Translations under genes and position numbers: made by a program
Notes under the pieces: model-generated
Database searches by the model: none
What the model saw: only the letters and a program-made list of their open reading frames with translations
Told to the model about the DNA's origin: nothing
Shown here: one piece after another, positions 9,554 to 18,005 of the stretch
How positions within the stretch are numbered: the first letter of the stretch is position 1
Layout of the letters: each line of letters opens with the position of its first letter
Source of the DNA: a virus
Reading direction: 5' to 3' (one strand)
IMG/VR virus record: IMGVR_UViG_3300037502_003469
Location: 1-57,057 of that record
DNA length: 57,057 nucleotides

Positions 9554-10132
9554 TTAGAAAGTTAAACGCCAAGTGATTGTAAGTGTTGCTGTGTTTGGCT
9601 TATTGATTACAGGAAATGTTCTGTAATTAATCAAAGTTCCTGTATTAGGAGTAAGTGTTGCATCTCCTCCAACTAGACCCATCTCAAGAAGAGAGCCTAC
9701 AGCTTCCGATTCATTGAAGAAAGTAGTAAGATCAATGACATTTGTAGGAGTAGCTGAAACATTTAAACCGCTAATGAAATTTACACTTTGGAAAGTTTTT
9801 CTAGTCAATTCATTATTAAGCTGAGTTTGAGCGGCTGTTGCAGGGGGTGGATTTAATACGTCCCAACCACCTCCACCTAATCCTACCGCAAGAGCGAAAG
9901 CCCCATGTGCAGGTTCAGTGTTATCTTTCATCAAACGAGCTAGTAAAACAGAGGCAGCATTTGTGATAATGTTTTTTCCTAAGTCTCTTTGCTCAACTCG
10001 CCCATCATTGTAATTTAAAGTCGCAAATAAGTGACCTTCAAGACCAAATCTGGCTTTTTCTACTTCTCTCATTCCAAATCCTGTTTGACTAGATTCAGTC
10101 GGTAAATTAAATTTTTGTTCCATAGGTTTCAT
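9554..10132 (-). CDS. Probable phage tail/baseplate structural protein
   Basis: A 192-residue protein. ATG 10132 has GGGAGAG upstream; a second Met three codons on is possible. The order of conserved-looking blocks (NAASVLLARLMKDN, FALAVGLGGG, a Pro-rich linker, ELTRKTFQSVNFISG, NVIDLTTFFNESEAVG, LLEMGLVGG) resembles a phage structural family found next to tail-fibre or baseplate genes. The sequence is compact and beta-rich, without signal peptide or membrane segment. It follows the baseplate genes with a 37-bp gap. The exact role is unknown; tail-tip or fibre-attachment is the best guess. Confidence 0.6.
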   Translation of the reverse strand: MKPMEQKFNLPTESSQTGFGMREVEKARFGLEGHLFATLNYNDGRVEQRDLGKNIITNAASVLLARLMKDNTEPAHGAFALAVGLGGGGWDVLNPPPATAAQTQLNNELTRKTFQSVNFISGLNVSATPTNVIDLTTFFNESEAVGSLLEMGLVGGDATLTPNTGTLINYRTFPVINKPNTATLTITWRLTF

Positions 10133-10169
10133 ATTAAAACTCTCCCATTTAGGTAATTATATTAAAGTA

Positions 10170-13100
10170 TTAACTAATGAGCGAAAAATTATCACTTAAA
10201 TTTCCGCTTGGCTCAAACCACTCATCAAAATCATTCCCGTTCTCATCAAACTCTCTTAACTTTTCTGATATTTCGGCAAAATTGTATCCCGAATTAGTTA
10301 AATCAAATTTAGTAGCTAAGTAGTCTAAAGTATTCAGTTCAGCGTCCGAAGTATTATAAGTTGTAATTTCCCCATCACTCATTTTCATTTGTTTTAAGTC
10401 TTCAATTATTTTAGGTATTTTATCTAAGAACACAGGGTTTAAATTGTTTAAATATAAATCTTGGATTGGAGGGAATACTTCTGATAACCCTCCGCCTTGA
10501 CCCATGTTTATTCCGTAACCAGAAGGAGGAATCATGGCAAAAATAGGTGCGAAACTTGCTAGGAAGTAAGGATAGAGAACTACATCACCTCGAATAAAAC
10601 CGTCTTCAAAGTTTACAATCGTAGTTATCAAGTCTTCTTTTACGTAATCTTCATCTGGTTGCGGTATGTTCTCATTAAATCCTCCGCTCTGACCCATCGC
10701 AATACTATATCCAGACGGGGCGATCATATCGTAAATAGGTGCGAAACTTGCTAGGAAGTAAGGGAATAATACTACATGTCCGTGTATAAAACCATCTGCG
10801 AACCGTCCTGAAATAGCTGTGCTTGTAGTGTCTGTGATATTTCCTGTTGCGTTATAATTATCTAAATCATTAAGACCTACGTTAAGTTGATCTAGTACGC
10901 CACTTACAGGGAAAAGTTCTTTATTATCCAAAATATTAATATTGAAAGATAAAATGTCATTGAAAGCACTAATAGGTTCTTCTAATGCTAAAAGACCATA
11001 ATTAAATTGAGTAAGACTTTCTTCAGGAGGGTCAAAAATTTCAAATAAAGTTTGTTCAAAATCTCTTATGTACTCAAAATAAGCCAAGTAATCTGAGATA
11101 TATGAATCACATGTAGTTCCGGGGCGACTTCTTATTATACTGTGACCGTCAGTAGAGTTTAAATTTGATCTTTTGTCATTTAAACAAAATCTTGCGACAA
11201 AAAAATCATCAAAATCATTTAAAGCGTAGTCAAGTCTATACTCATCATCTACCTCAAATTTTGGAAATGGAGGCAAATAAGATTCTGGGGAATTATCATT
11301 CAGAACATTTTCATTTGTGTGAAAATATCTATCTACTTTGGTTTGATAATCAAGCTCTAACCAATTTATCATCTGGTGAAAACCTGACGGAGTTTCAACA
11401 AATTTTTCCACAGGTTCTTCTATCTGAGTATCATGCAAATCTATTCTCGAATAACTTACATCAAAACCTGTTCTCGGAACATAAAGAACAAATCGGTTAA
11501 GAACAAATCCTGTATTATTTGTCGATAAAATTTCATCAACACTTGGTTTAATGCCTGAATATGATTCCTGACTCGAATTATTAGCAAAATCAAAAAATAA
11601 ATCTAACCCATCTTCACACATAGGTTTCAATCTATCTGTAACAGTTCCATAACAAGTAGCCTCTATTTCTAAATCAGCATAAATTTTACGAGTTCCATTA
11701 CTTGATACTTGATGAGCCGTTGTCCCACCAACAATATTGTAAATTAAACTGTTAAGTTTACTAAAAGGGTCATTTAGTTTAAAAACTGATCTGCTATCAT
11801 CTGGATTGATTAAAGTCTTTTCTTGTTTTAAAATGAAAATAGGAACACCGTAATTCAAATTATAAATAGGCTGTTCATCATATTTGTCAGATTTAAAAAC
11901 AGTATAATCGTTTAACTTATCCCTTGCTGTCCCTAATCTATTAAACGCTAAAGTTGAAATGTCGTTTAGAAGAGATGAATTTAACCCATCGTATCCAGAA
12001 TACCTATAGTCGCAATTTACTGGAGTTTTGTCCGGAATTTCAATTGTAGGCGACCATATAACAGAAGAATATCTGAATGTAGGAAGAGTGTCGTTATATG
12101 GGTCAAATTGGGATAAAACCGTATTTGGATTGTTAAGGGTAAAGTATTCAAAATGTCTTCTTAAATATGTATAAGAGACTGAAACTGAAGCACCTTCAGG
12201 AATAAGGTCTAATGTTTTTATTATACCTTTCAAAGCATTAACAGATTCCACAATAACAGGGGAACCGTTAATTAGGACTGTTACTTGATTTACACTTTCT
12301 AAAATTCCATTTGAACCATTTCCAAGTGGACCAAATCTAGTATGTAAAGTGTTTTGATCTACTATAAATGCTGGCTCATTTACAATACTTTTTTCTGTAG
12401 AAGAAAAACAATTGTCTCTTAAATCCTCGTAACCATAATTAAATATTTTTATATTGAAGACATCACAGATTTGAGTATCTTTTGTCTTTTGAGTTACTTC
12501 AAACCCATCTGTGGTAATTAATGGCAAATTTGTAACAGGGTCTATTACAAATATACAAGCTCCACCCCATCCTTGAGAATCCTCTTGAAACACAAATCTT
12601 GTATTTAAAGCTGTGTGAGCAGGCTTAATTAAATCAGTTAAAAAATTTATAGATGACTGAAGTTGAACTACATCTAAGCTTGAATTTTCAACGAAAATGG
12701 AAACTAAAAATGTGTGAGAAAGAGGTACTGTGTCAGTCACTCCATCGGCTTCTCTTCCACCAAGGAATAACTCTTCCAGTTCTACTCTTGCTTGATTTTC
12801 TGAGGCTAATTCTAAGGCAGCTATAATAGAACGCTTAGTAGCTCCATTGAAATAAGCTTTAATTAAAGCTAACAAGAAATTTTTAACAGCTACATCATCT
12901 TTATTTGCAAAAGGGAAAGCTTGATTAAAAAATAAATAAGATTCTAAATTTTGAAATAAAAATTCTGGACGAGTTGTTGTAAAAATTAAATCATTGTAAA
13001 CGTCTTCAGCGTTAGTAATAACTCTAGCAGCTTCAAAGCAAAGTGATTTTAATTGAACTGCAAAAACAGAAAAAGAGTTCGATGATACATACGTTGAACC

Positions 13101-13202
13101 CATTGTAGATAACAATGAGTTTAACATTAAATTAGCTTTTTCAACAATTATTTGTCTAGTAAGCTTTGAATCTTCGACACCTCTATTATTGTAAAAACCC
13201 AT
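10170..13202 (-). CDS. Large baseplate-region structural protein with internal duplication
   Basis: A 1010-residue protein directly downstream of the gpJ-like gene (3 bases between), so probably a baseplate wedge or peripheral component. The N-terminal part is helical; around residue 195 (NFLTDLIKPAHTALNTRFVF) it looks like tail-protein-I type sequences. At about 270-350 is a copy of a beta module also seen in the sheath (VTVLINGSPVIVESV ... GASVSVSYTYLRR). Residues about 800-900 hold two copies of a 64-residue unit containing PYFLASFAPI and PSGY.I.MGQ.GG. No enzymatic motif is visible. Structural role inferred from position and size. Confidence 0.65.
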   Translation of the reverse strand: MGFYNNRGVEDSKLTRQIIVEKANLMLNSLLSTMGSTYVSSNSFSVFAVQLKSLCFEAARVITNAEDVYNDLIFTTTRPEFLFQNLESYLFFNQAFPFANKDDVAVKNFLLALIKAYFNGATKRSIIAALELASENQARVELEELFLGGREADGVTDTVPLSHTFLVSIFVENSSLDVVQLQSSINFLTDLIKPAHTALNTRFVFQEDSQGWGGACIFVIDPVTNLPLITTDGFEVTQKTKDTQICDVFNIKIFNYGYEDLRDNCFSSTEKSIVNEPAFIVDQNTLHTRFGPLGNGSNGILESVNQVTVLINGSPVIVESVNALKGIIKTLDLIPEGASVSVSYTYLRRHFEYFTLNNPNTVLSQFDPYNDTLPTFRYSSVIWSPTIEIPDKTPVNCDYRYSGYDGLNSSLLNDISTLAFNRLGTARDKLNDYTVFKSDKYDEQPIYNLNYGVPIFILKQEKTLINPDDSRSVFKLNDPFSKLNSLIYNIVGGTTAHQVSSNGTRKIYADLEIEATCYGTVTDRLKPMCEDGLDLFFDFANNSSQESYSGIKPSVDEILSTNNTGFVLNRFVLYVPRTGFDVSYSRIDLHDTQIEEPVEKFVETPSGFHQMINWLELDYQTKVDRYFHTNENVLNDNSPESYLPPFPKFEVDDEYRLDYALNDFDDFFVARFCLNDKRSNLNSTDGHSIIRSRPGTTCDSYISDYLAYFEYIRDFEQTLFEIFDPPEESLTQFNYGLLALEEPISAFNDILSFNINILDNKELFPVSGVLDQLNVGLNDLDNYNATGNITDTTSTAISGRFADGFIHGHVVLFPYFLASFAPIYDMIAPSGYSIAMGQSGGFNENIPQPDEDYVKEDLITTIVNFEDGFIRGDVVLYPYFLASFAPIFAMIPPSGYGINMGQGGGLSEVFPPIQDLYLNNLNPVFLDKIPKIIEDLKQMKMSDGEITTYNTSDAELNTLDYLATKFDLTNSGYNFAEISEKLREFDENGNDFDEWFEPSGNLSDNFSLIS
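10483..10805 (-). repeat. Internal tandem duplication in baseplate-region gene
   Basis: Two units offset by 192 bp (64 codons). A 31-bp stretch is identical at 10541-10571 and 10733-10763, and the flanking sequence is similar. Proteins share DGFI.G.VVL.PYFLASFAPI and PSGY.I.MGQ.GG. Confidence 0.85.
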
Positions 13203-13205
13203 TAC

Positions 13206-16200
13206 TTACCCTGAAATTGTTAAGCCGTTATTAGCATAAGTTATATTTAAAGTTCCTATTTGACCGTATTCCACAGAAGACAAAATAATGTCTTTTGCAC
13301 CTGTCTCACCTATAGCTAGATAAGTAACTGTATATTTATTAGCATTTGGATTGTTTCCATTTCTAGTAGAAACTATGATTGTACCATCTGCCGAAATATA
13401 ACCTGCTCCAGCTTCATTAGAAACTTCCACGTCAGTTTTTTTCATGTTTAGTAAAAAGTCGTTTTCAAAAATTCCCCTGAACTCGTTTTCAGGTCCCCCA
13501 TTCTCAAGAGTTTTTGATGCTAATTTTTGAATACTGCGATAAGAAGTTACTGAACCAACTTGATAAATTTCAAATTGAGGGTTTGCTAAAACTTCTCTAA
13601 TAACTTGTGTTACGTCAGTTTTTACCATTTTTGAAGCAGGGACAACGACATAATCCACACCATTAGTATTTTCCATAATACTAATAATATCAGATTGATA
13701 AATATTTTGACCTAACTTGGTATTTGCTAAAAAATTTCCAATATTTGTTCTTATGTTTCTATCTACACGTATAGTATCTGCACCGCTTTCTAGCACAACA
13801 GTAATATCCATATCAATAAATGTAGGTTGAGCTGCTTTGATAACAACGTCTGCCGTTAAGTGTCTCATTTCATCAATAACTTCTTGGACTTCTGTTAAAA
13901 TATCATTTACTTGATATTCAACAGTCATGATTTCTCCAGCTTCGTAAGAAAGATATACAATAGAACCATCGGGAATATTTCCATTAGTAGTTCTTTTTAT
14001 TTGAGGCGGAGTTCTATTGTCGCCCGGAATAATTTCATAGTCTAAGTTCAAAACGTATAAAACATTTGATACATCTTTCACTTCAAGAGTAGTTAAATCC
14101 ACATCCACTTGACTCAAAGCTTGAGGAAAAATACCTACCAAAACTAAAGGTTCCCCTGCGATCACTTCTTTTTGTGCATTAGGAATCCCGTTTGCAAAAT
14201 TAAATCTTATTTCATCCCTAGCTGAAGTCGATCTACCAAGTAATAACGGGTCATCTTGTCTTATTAACGTATAGTTTTCTGGAGATAGTTCTCCTGATTT
14301 ACTACCTGTAACGCTCAGAATTTTTTCTACAGGCTGTGTTAAAAATCTAACATTATCAGATTTTCTGTATATGTAGGTTACTCTAATCACATCTGTAATA
14401 GATAAACCGATTAACTGATTTGTTTCTAAAGATTCATCTAAATCTATTAAATTGCCGTCGTTTGATATTGCTATATTTGTTAAATCATAAACATTATTTT
14501 TAGTAACATTTCTTACTTCAATAACTTGGAAAATAGGGTATTCAGGAGAAACGTCTGAGTTTGTAGCTCTAAACTGCATGAAAGGTCTGGATTGAATGTA
14601 AAATAATTCATTTTGAATTTTTCTATAAGAAAATCCAAAAGATTCTGTTACAGTCCTATTTTGAATACCTTGAACATAAATATCTACTTTCCCATAAGTA
14701 TGGATTTCTCTCAAAGGGTCTAAATCTCTCTGCATTAATGGGTCTTTTGCCTTAATAATCTTGGCTCTTGTAACACCTTTAATACCTATAGTGTTTGAAA
14801 AATACCCAGCTTCGGTTCCAGAATCAACTGATAAAAAAGCTAACAATGATCTAGTTGCTAACGAACTGTTAGACTCCCTGTCTTGACCAAATTCAGTAGG
14901 AACAGAATTAACTATTCCAAAAATTGAATCAAAACCGCTAACGGCTGTGACTATTTTACCAGCGTCAACATTTCCCAAATCTCCTGAATCCAAGGCTCTT
15001 ATATTTAATTTGAACTCGTATCTTTGACTCGTAGGATTGTAGTATCTCGATAATTCGGATAATCTTAATGTGAATCCTGAAAGGACTTCAAAACGTATTG
15101 ACGGTACTCTGTTTATATTATCAGGCAATGTTTCACATATTGACCCCGCTTGAACAATACTATCTTTTTCTGGAATTCTTTTAGTGTAAACAGTTATTTC
15201 TCCAGTTGCTTGACTTGCAGGCAATCTAGTCTTATTGACATTACTTGCTAATTTGTCAAAAGCGGCATCAATTAAATCTTGAACTAAAGATGCTTGATCT
15301 TCTGGAATTAAAATAGCCTGCCTCAATGAATTTTTTTCAGGAGTTGTTAAAACAGGAGAAGAAGAACCTGTATTGTTAGGGTCATCAAAAGACAGCAAAG
15401 TTGAAAAAGATTGTGCTGTATTCATGAACCTTAAAATTGTAAACATTCGAGAAAAAAGAGTGGATGCAGGGTCAACAAAAGTGTCCCTGAGAACTGTTCC
15501 GGGCTTTACGTCTAAGGTGGAATCTGCTTGTAATATTTGGTCAATTATAGAAACTCTGAAATCACCTTCTGTTCTTTGATCTATTTGCTTGATCTGTGTA
15601 TCTATAACAACAGGTTTAGCAGCTAACTCTTCACTATATGAAGATTCAACTAATTGTTTATTTATAGGGTCAAAGAAAACGCTTGTAACCACGTAATGAT
15701 TTTTTTCTGTGATAGGTTTTATACCTAAAGCCTGAGTTTGTCTGTTATGTGTATAAGATATGTAACTTATTCTTTCTACTTTTTGTTGTGTAACAGTGGT
15801 AACAATATTTCCGACTTGAGTTACTTCTTCATTTAGAGTGGTTTTATTGTCTTCAAAATAATCAACAATATTAACAGGAGATTGGTTTAGAAGAGTAAAT
15901 CCAGTCGAGCCTCCACCTATGTCTTCAGCCCCATAAAAGTTAAATCCTATGAAATCTGCGTTTTGAGAAGAAGGAACACTGATTTTAATGCTATCTCTTT
16001 GCTGTCTTATTTTTATCCCATTAGGAACAATATCTTCAAAATCTGTAATCAAATTAGAGTCATATATAACAGCTAAAAAATCAGCCCCACTAAACGCAGA
16101 ACCTTTTACTGATTGAACAACAAATTTATTTTCACCTTCTAAAAGATTGGCAGAATAGCTCCACCCTCCAAACCCATTGAGAGTAACTCCACCACTTGAT

Positions 16201-16325
16201 TGATTAACAATGATTGAATCAATTCCTATGTCATAAGTTCCTGAAATTGTTATATTTTGTATATTCGTACTAAATGAAGGCTCAGAAGTAGGAAATGTAA
16301 TATTTGGTGTATTTAATGTACTCAT
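13206..16325 (-). CDS. Baseplate J-like wedge protein
   Basis: A 1039-residue protein of the gpJ/gp47/XkdT baseplate family. Residues 1-230 look like Ig/fibronectin-type beta domains (TISGTYDIGIDSIIVNQSSG). The J-type core follows: DSTLDVKPGTVLRDTFVDPA near 270, GEITVYTKRIPEKDSIVQAG, ALDSGDLGNVDAGKIVTAVS, the FGQDRESNSSLATRSLLAF loop and AGYFSNTIGIKGVTRAKII. The family joins baseplate wedges and triggers sheath contraction. It is much longer than simple gpJ proteins because of the N-terminal domains and a C-terminal extension (YVVVPASKMVKTDVTQVI). Its ATG overlaps the stop of the gp25-like gene, the usual partner. Confidence 0.87.
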   Translation of the reverse strand: MSTLNTPNITFPTSEPSFSTNIQNITISGTYDIGIDSIIVNQSSGGVTLNGFGGWSYSANLLEGENKFVVQSVKGSAFSGADFLAVIYDSNLITDFEDIVPNGIKIRQQRDSIKISVPSSQNADFIGFNFYGAEDIGGGSTGFTLLNQSPVNIVDYFEDNKTTLNEEVTQVGNIVTTVTQQKVERISYISYTHNRQTQALGIKPITEKNHYVVTSVFFDPINKQLVESSYSEELAAKPVVIDTQIKQIDQRTEGDFRVSIIDQILQADSTLDVKPGTVLRDTFVDPASTLFSRMFTILRFMNTAQSFSTLLSFDDPNNTGSSSPVLTTPEKNSLRQAILIPEDQASLVQDLIDAAFDKLASNVNKTRLPASQATGEITVYTKRIPEKDSIVQAGSICETLPDNINRVPSIRFEVLSGFTLRLSELSRYYNPTSQRYEFKLNIRALDSGDLGNVDAGKIVTAVSGFDSIFGIVNSVPTEFGQDRESNSSLATRSLLAFLSVDSGTEAGYFSNTIGIKGVTRAKIIKAKDPLMQRDLDPLREIHTYGKVDIYVQGIQNRTVTESFGFSYRKIQNELFYIQSRPFMQFRATNSDVSPEYPIFQVIEVRNVTKNNVYDLTNIAISNDGNLIDLDESLETNQLIGLSITDVIRVTYIYRKSDNVRFLTQPVEKILSVTGSKSGELSPENYTLIRQDDPLLLGRSTSARDEIRFNFANGIPNAQKEVIAGEPLVLVGIFPQALSQVDVDLTTLEVKDVSNVLYVLNLDYEIIPGDNRTPPQIKRTTNGNIPDGSIVYLSYEAGEIMTVEYQVNDILTEVQEVIDEMRHLTADVVIKAAQPTFIDMDITVVLESGADTIRVDRNIRTNIGNFLANTKLGQNIYQSDIISIMENTNGVDYVVVPASKMVKTDVTQVIREVLANPQFEIYQVGSVTSYRSIQKLASKTLENGGPENEFRGIFENDFLLNMKKTDVEVSNEAGAGYISADGTIIVSTRNGNNPNANKYTVTYLAIGETGAKDIILSSVEYGQIGTLNITYANNGLTISG

Positions 16326-17089
16326 ATTTTCAATTTATCCTGAATTTGGGCATACAGCTTCATCTGGTTGTTTTTATCAATAACCCTTCTAACATCTCTA
16401 ATGTTTCCGGCTCTATTACGAAAAATTATTGATATTTCAACGAGAGTTGGATTTGTAAGGTCAGGTTGACTTACATCTATACTTATTAATTGCTCTATTC
16501 TTTCTTCATCTGATACTTCTTGAAACGATGCTTGTTGATCTTGCAAGTCTTTTAAATTTTGCAATAAAGATTCGACATCTTGAGCCATTAACAGTTTTAA
16601 ATTATCAATATTGGTTATTTTACCACCGATTAAAGCATCTAATACTGTTCCATACCAAGGATAATATGTATTTGTTCCTCGAATGGTTAATGTACCCTTA
16701 ACAACATCTTGGAGGAGTTTTTCCTCTTTGGTTATAAGAACAAGCCTCCCTAGTTCATCAACAGCGTAATCAAAATAATAAGAAAGACCTTCGCATTTAG
16801 GACAGTCAGTTAAAGAGGTCGTGTAGCTTAATTCAAAAAAATCATCCGTGCTTTTTTGCTTTTTCTTTAATTCAATTTTTTTCCGACTAGAATTTTTATT
16901 TTCTAATACCTTAAACCCAAATTCAGGACTGTTTTCCAAAATAACAAAACCGTTTCTTTTAATTTGTAAACTTTTACTTACAGCTAAATCTCTGATTATG
17001 TTTATAGTTCGTTTATCACTTTCAACAAAAGCTATATCTTCTACTATTTTATGATCGCAAATCCTTTCTACTTTTATTTCCCTGCTCAT
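16322..17089 (-). CDS. gp25-like baseplate wedge protein with Cys motif
   Basis: A 255-residue protein. Residues about 110-155 carry the gp25/XkdS-type signature: a strand with DELGRLVLITKEEKLLQDVV, then the TYYPWYGTVLDALIGG loop. Before it a CPKC pair (96-99) lies next to a YYFDYAVDE segment; in related phage proteins I remember a similar short Cys motif, which may bind metal only if a second pair exists elsewhere, and I do not see one here. The product would form part of the baseplate ring with the gpJ-like protein, whose start overlaps its stop by 4 bases. The N-terminal 90 residues are Lys-rich and unassigned. Confidence 0.72.
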   Translation of the reverse strand: MSREIKVERICDHKIVEDIAFVESDKRTINIIRDLAVSKSLQIKRNGFVILENSPEFGFKVLENKNSSRKKIELKKKQKSTDDFFELSYTTSLTDCPKCEGLSYYFDYAVDELGRLVLITKEEKLLQDVVKGTLTIRGTNTYYPWYGTVLDALIGGKITNIDNLKLLMAQDVESLLQNLKDLQDQQASFQEVSDEERIEQLISIDVSQPDLTNPTLVEISIIFRNRAGNIRDVRRVIDKNNQMKLYAQIQDKLKI

Positions 17090-17094
17090 AAATT

Positions 17095-17562
17095 TTAACC
17101 TTTAACAAATAGTAAATAAGGTTTAGAAGCTTGTGCTTCTGAGCTTATATTTTTAATATCTAAAACTAAATCTTCTGCTACTTGAAATGCTCCATTTCCC
17201 AAACATGATGTGATTGTGACTGATACATTTCTATTATTATTAGTATTCAAAATTAACTTTGTACCAGAGTCAAAATTCCAAAAATAATTAGCCAAAAATA
17301 TTGCGTTTTTATTTGTATTAGAATTTTGATTAATTTTATCAGGTTCTATTTTTTTACCGTGGACAGCTAAAACTAAAAAATAGTAATTATTACCGTCAAT
17401 TTTTAAGCCAAAATTGGTATCATATACTTTTTGTAATTCTCTTTGAAGTGATTGATATTCCGCTTGCAATATATTAGGAAAATTTTCTTGATTCGATACC
17501 TGAGACTTTAATTTATCCCATAAGCTATTTGTAATTTTACCGGTCGTATTAAAAAAAGACAT
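17095..17562 (-). CDS. Hypothetical baseplate-region protein
   Basis: A 155-residue protein of unknown function between a helical protein and the gp25-like gene, 5 bases upstream of the latter. The first half is helical (SLWDKLKSQVSNQENFPNIL, EYQSLQRELQKVYDTNFG) and the second half beta-rich and Asn-rich (TKLILNTNNNRNVSVTITS). No signal peptide or catalytic motif. Its tight packing in the operon suggests a small baseplate component. Confidence 0.65.
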   Translation of the reverse strand: MSFFNTTGKITNSLWDKLKSQVSNQENFPNILQAEYQSLQRELQKVYDTNFGLKIDGNNYYFLVLAVHGKKIEPDKINQNSNTNKNAIFLANYFWNFDSGTKLILNTNNNRNVSVTITSCLGNGAFQVAEDLVLDIKNISSEAQASKPYLLFVKG

Positions 17563-18005
17563 TAAACATCCCTCAAATCATTTTTTAATTCTCTTAAAGC
17601 TCTTAATTGAAAACTTTTTTGCTCTATTAAATAATAAGCTTTTTTTATTTTATACTCTAATTTTTCATCCCTTCTTAAATGAGACTGCCAAGGTTTTAAA
17701 AGTGAATCAATAATAGAGGCTGTTTTTGTACTATCGAATTTATGTGATTCAAAATAAGATAAATCTTCATTGACTACAGGAGCCTTTATGTATTTTGACA
17801 AAGCGTAATCTACGTCAGCTTTTCCGTATATAGAGCCTAATATACCTTCGGCTCTTTGCAATCTTGATAAAAAGCTTTTAAGATTGTCTATTTCCGTTTG
17901 TAGTGAATCAATTTGAAGATCAATATTTTTGTATCTTATATTAAGATAATTTTCTAACTGGTCTATTTCTCCTACGGAAGGATGTCCTAAAAATTTAAAA
18001 CTCAT
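17562..18005 (-). CDS. Helical baseplate-region protein
   Basis: I place the start at ATG 18005 (MSFKFLGHPS), whose ATGA overlaps the stop of the 797-residue gene; an upstream in-frame start at 18074 would lie inside that gene. The 147 residues are largely coiled-coil (IDLQIDSLQTEIDNLKSFLS, KIKKAYYLIEQKSFQLRALR). The stop codon shares a base with the next start, so it is translationally coupled both ways. Probably a structural or assembly component of the baseplate; no family recognised. Confidence 0.68.
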   Translation of the reverse strand: MSFKFLGHPSVGEIDQLENYLNIRYKNIDLQIDSLQTEIDNLKSFLSRLQRAEGILGSIYGKADVDYALSKYIKAPVVNEDLSYFESHKFDSTKTASIIDSLLKPWQSHLRRDEKLEYKIKKAYYLIEQKSFQLRALRELKNDLRDV

